DNA of 9,885 nucleotides from the NCBI GenBank assembly GCA_046046455.1, contig JBJOJS010000083.1, positions 1 through 9,885 on the forward strand, given 5' to 3'. The notes beneath the pieces are model-generated. The model was not told the origin of the DNA. It ran no database searches and was given only the letters and a program-made list of their open reading frames with translations. Source of the stretch: Mxb001 sp046046455 (GTDB taxonomy: Bacteria; Actinomycetota; Actinomycetes; S36-B12). Positions 6,157 to 9,885 of this stretch are shown piece by piece; within the stretch, counting starts at the first letter, position 1; every line of letters begins with the position of its first letter. The position numbers and the translations under genes were made by a program.

Positions 6157-8703
6157 ATGAGCGCCCGCCTTCCGGACAAGCCCAGCATCGACGGCATCGA
6201 GCAGCGCTGGGTGGAGGCGTGGGAGGCGGGCGGCACCTACCTCTTCGACCGCACGCGGCCTCGGGACCAGGTCTACTCGATCGACACTCCCCCGCCCACC
6301 GTGAGCGGCTCGCTCCACGTCGGCCACGTCTTCTCCTACACCCACACCGACTGCATCGCCCGCTACAAGCGCATGCGGGGCTACTCCGTCTTCTACCCGA
6401 TGGGCTGGGACGACAACGGACTGCCGACCGAGCGTCGCGTGCAGAATTACTTCGGAGTCCGCTGCGATCCCTCGCTCCCCTACGACCCCGACTTCGAGCC
6501 GCCCGCGGAGCCCGACCCCAAGCAGCAGGTGCCCATCTCCCGCCGCAACTTCGTCGAACTCTGCGAGCGGCTCACCGTCGAGGATGAGGTGGCCTTCGAG
6601 GAGCTGTGGCGGCGCCTCGGACTGTCGATCGACTGGACGCAGACCTACCAGACCATCGACCACAACGCCCGAGCCGTGTCGCAGCGCGCCTTCCTGCGTA
6701 ATCTCGCACGCGGCGAGGCCTACCAGTCCGAGGCACCCACCCTGTGGGACGTCACCTTCCGCACGGCTGTCGCGCAAGCCGAGCTGGAGGATCGCGAGCG
6801 GCCAGGGGCCTACCACCGCATCGGCTTCGCATGCACCGACGGCGGCGAGCCCGTCTACATCGAGACCACGCGCCCCGAGCTCATCCCCGCGTGTGTTGCC
6901 CTAGTGGCTCATCCCGATGACGAGCGTTACCAGCCGCTCTTCGGCTCGACCGTGCGTACGCCGCTCTTCGGCGTCGAGGTGCCGGTCGTCGCCCATGCGC
7001 TCGCCGATCCCGAGAAGGGGTCGGGCATCGCGATGATCTGCACCTTCGGCGATCTCACCGACGTCACGTGGTGGCGAGAGCTGCAGCTGCCGACGCGCCC
7101 CATCATCGGCTGGGACGGTCGCATCCTCCCGGAGACTCCCGCCTGGATGGAGTCCGCGCAGGCGCAGACGGCATACGCCGAGCTCGCGGGCAAGACCGCC
7201 CACTCCGCTAAGGAGCGCATCGTCGAGCTGCTCCGCGAGTCCGGCGACATGGTCGGCGATCCGCGCGAGATCACGCACGCGGTGAAGTTCTTCGAGAAGG
7301 GCGACCGTCCGCTCGAGATCGTGACGACGCGGCAGTGGTACCTCACCAACGGAGGGCGCGGTCCCGAGCTCCGCGAGCAGCTCCTCGAGCGCGGCCGCGA
7401 GCTGCACTGGCATCCATCGCACATGCAGGTGCGGTACGAGAACTGGGTCGAGGGCCTTAACGGCGACTGGCTCATCTCACGGCAGCGATTCTTCGGCGTA
7501 CCCCTGCCCCTGTGGTACCCACTCGATGCCGACGGCAATCCGATCTACGACACCCCGATCGTGCCGGCCGACGCCGATCTGCCCATCGATCCCTCCAGCG
7601 ATGCACCCGCGGGCTATTCGGAGGATCAGCGCGGCAAGCCCGGCGGCTTCATTGGCGACCCCGATGTCATGGACACCTGGGCCACGTCGTCGCTGAGCCC
7701 GCAGATCGCCGGTGGCTGGAGTCGCGATGAGGATCTGTGGTCGCGCGTCTTCCCCATGGACCTGCGCCCTCAGGCTCACGAGATCATTCGCACCTGGCTC
7801 TTCTCGACCGTGGTGCGCAGCCACCTCGAGTTCGATCGCCTCCCCTGGAGCGACGCGGCCATCAGCGGGTGGATTCTCGACCCCGATCGTAAGAAGATGA
7901 GCAAGTCCAAGGGCAACGTCGTGACCCCGATGGGTCTGCTTGATGAGCACGGCTCAGATGCGGTCCGCTACTGGGCGGCTTCGGGTCGCCCCGGCACCGA
8001 CACGGCGTTCGACGTCGGGCAGATGAAGATCGGGCGGCGCCTGGCGATCAAGATCCTCAACGCGTCGAAGTTCGTGCTGGCCTTCGAGCCCACCGCTGAC
8101 GCATCGGCGGTCACGGCACCGCTCGATCGCGCGATGCTCGCCGATCTCGCGGAGACCGTGCGCCAGGCGACGGCGGCTTTCGAGGATTACAACTACACGC
8201 GGGCACTCGAGCTCGCCGAGACGTTCTTCTGGTCGTTCACCGACGACTACGTCGAGCTCGTCAAGGACCGCGCCTACGGCGGTCAGGGACCCGAGGGCGC
8301 CGCATCCGCCAAGGCCGCTCTCGCCATCGCCCTCGACGTGCAACTGCGACTCTTCGCGCCCTTCCTGCCCTTCGTCACCGAGGAAGTCTGGTCCTGGTGG
8401 CAGGAAGGGTCGGTCCATCGTGCGTCATGGCCGAGCGCCGACGAGGTGCTCGCGATGGCTGGCGACGGTGACCGTGCCGTCGTGGCAGACACCGCGATCG
8501 CGCTCTCGCTCGTGCGCAAGGCCAAGAGCGAGGCGAAGGCGTCGATGAAGGCCGAGGTATCGCGTGCGGTGGTCAGCGGACCAGCGGAGTCGCTGGCACG
8601 TCTCGAGACGATCGCGGGTGACCTCAAGGCGACCGGCGCCATCGCGGAGTTGGCATTCGCGCCGGGTGGAGATGCGATCAGCGTCGACGTGACCCTGGCG
8701 TAG
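6157..8703 (+). CDS. valS: Valyl-tRNA synthetase, type 2 form
   Basis: An 848-residue class Ia synthetase that charges tRNA-Val and edits mischarged threonine. The signature HVGH is at 54-57 in PPPTVSGSLHVGH, and KMSKS at 580-584 in DRKKMSKSKGNVV. The editing domain (CP1) contains ETTRPELIPACVALVAHP (236-253) and MICTFGDLTDV (293-303), which differs from the HDPND pattern of ordinary bacterial ValRS. DDNGLPTERRVQNYFGVRCD (85-104), the CTFGD block and the length about 100 residues below E. coli ValRS point to the archaeal-like 'type 2' subfamily (HAMAP MF_02005, from memory). The long C-terminal coiled-coil arm of type 1 is absent; the protein ends soon after VRKAKSEAKASMKAEV (786-801). It starts at the ATG at 6157. 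It is the only plus-strand gene here, divergent from folC and convergent with clpX. All catalytic motifs look intact. Confidence 0.98.
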   Translation: MSARLPDKPSIDGIEQRWVEAWEAGGTYLFDRTRPRDQVYSIDTPPPTVSGSLHVGHVFSYTHTDCIARYKRMRGYSVFYPMGWDDNGLPTERRVQNYFGVRCDPSLPYDPDFEPPAEPDPKQQVPISRRNFVELCERLTVEDEVAFEELWRRLGLSIDWTQTYQTIDHNARAVSQRAFLRNLARGEAYQSEAPTLWDVTFRTAVAQAELEDRERPGAYHRIGFACTDGGEPVYIETTRPELIPACVALVAHPDDERYQPLFGSTVRTPLFGVEVPVVAHALADPEKGSGIAMICTFGDLTDVTWWRELQLPTRPIIGWDGRILPETPAWMESAQAQTAYAELAGKTAHSAKERIVELLRESGDMVGDPREITHAVKFFEKGDRPLEIVTTRQWYLTNGGRGPELREQLLERGRELHWHPSHMQVRYENWVEGLNGDWLISRQRFFGVPLPLWYPLDADGNPIYDTPIVPADADLPIDPSSDAPAGYSEDQRGKPGGFIGDPDVMDTWATSSLSPQIAGGWSRDEDLWSRVFPMDLRPQAHEIIRTWLFSTVVRSHLEFDRLPWSDAAISGWILDPDRKKMSKSKGNVVTPMGLLDEHGSDAVRYWAASGRPGTDTAFDVGQMKIGRRLAIKILNASKFVLAFEPTADASAVTAPLDRAMLADLAETVRQATAAFEDYNYTRALELAETFFWSFTDDYVELVKDRAYGGQGPEGAASAKAALAIALDVQLRLFAPFLPFVTEEVWSWWQEGSVHRASWPSADEVLAMAGDGDRAVVADTAIALSLVRKAKSEAKASMKAEVSRAVVSGPAESLARLETIAGDLKATGAIAELAFAPGGDAISVDVTLA

Positions 8704-8709
8704 GGCGCT

Positions 8710-8733
8710 ACTCGTCGAGTCCCGACGACGAGT
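8710..8733 (+). terminator. Hairpin just after valS, possible terminator
   Basis: ACTCGTCG (8710-8717) pairs perfectly with CGACGAGT (8726-8733) around an 8-base loop, 7 bases after the valS stop codon. The position suits transcript-end formation, but no T-tract follows, so it would be a U-less terminator or a 3'-end stabiliser. Its right arm shares 8729-8733 with the large palindrome that follows, so both cannot form at once. Confidence 0.4.
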
Positions 8734-8786
8734 GTGCACTTGCGCGCAGCTTTTCGGCCGAAATCCGGTGCACAACTGCACACTCG
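8729..8786. repeat. 58-bp imperfect palindrome between valS and clpX
   Basis: The segment is symmetric about 8757/8758. The outer ten bases are perfectly complementary (CGAGTGTGCA at 8729-8738, TGCACACTCG at 8777-8786). The centre is the perfect 12-bp palindrome TTTCGGCCGAAA (8752-8763). Counting all 29 opposed positions gives 23 Watson-Crick pairs, one G-T and five mismatches. Both convergent genes, valS and clpX, end next to it, so it could serve as a bidirectional terminator. Its size and symmetry also resemble REP- or MITE-like intergenic repeats. No second copy exists in this window, so the repeat interpretation is untested. Confidence 0.9.
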
Positions 8787-8797
8787 GCGCGGGAAGG

Positions 8798-9885
<1,088 letters not shown>

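Overview
The window reads as a housekeeping region of a high-GC Gram-positive bacterium (Actinomycetota). The reasons are a strongly G+C-rich base composition, frequent GTG and TTG starts, actinobacterial-style MreB and FolC sequences, a DUF4233 membrane protein, and a gene order (clpX, valS, folC, DUF4233, ndk, mreB, mreC, mreD) that I recall, without being able to check, from Streptomyces and in part from Mycobacterium. The presence of mreBCD suggests a rod-shaped or sporulating actinobacterium. I cannot name a genus.

Layout from left to right. Positions 27-2457, minus strand: mreB, mreC and mreD, the cell-shape operon, transcribed leftward; mreC and mreD overlap by one base. Positions 2458-2596: a 139-base intergenic region with a likely mreB promoter, a short inverted repeat and about 4.5 copies of a 13-bp tandem repeat that ends at the stop codon of the next gene. 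Positions 2597-6126, minus strand: a tight group of folC, a four-helix DUF4233 protein, ndk and a membrane-anchored alpha/beta-hydrolase, with gaps of 5 to 36 bases. Positions 6127-6156: a 30-base divergent gap. Positions 6157-8703, plus strand: valS, the only gene facing right. Positions 8704-8797: a convergent gap of 94 bases filled by a small hairpin and a 58-bp near-palindrome. Positions 8798-9885, minus strand: clpX, whose N-terminal zinc-finger part lies beyond the right edge.

The genes do not form one pathway. FolC makes folate polyglutamates, Ndk balances nucleoside triphosphates, ValRS charges tRNA-Val, ClpX unfolds proteins for ClpP, and MreBCD guide lateral wall synthesis. Their neighbourhood looks like a conserved chromosomal block.

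I see no mobile element, phage gene, CRISPR array, RNA gene or defence system. The points worth a second look are local: the tandem repeat upstream of the mreB promoter, the large palindrome between valS and clpX, the apparent inversion of valS, the archaeal/type-2 form of ValRS, and the hydrolase placed between ndk and mreB.
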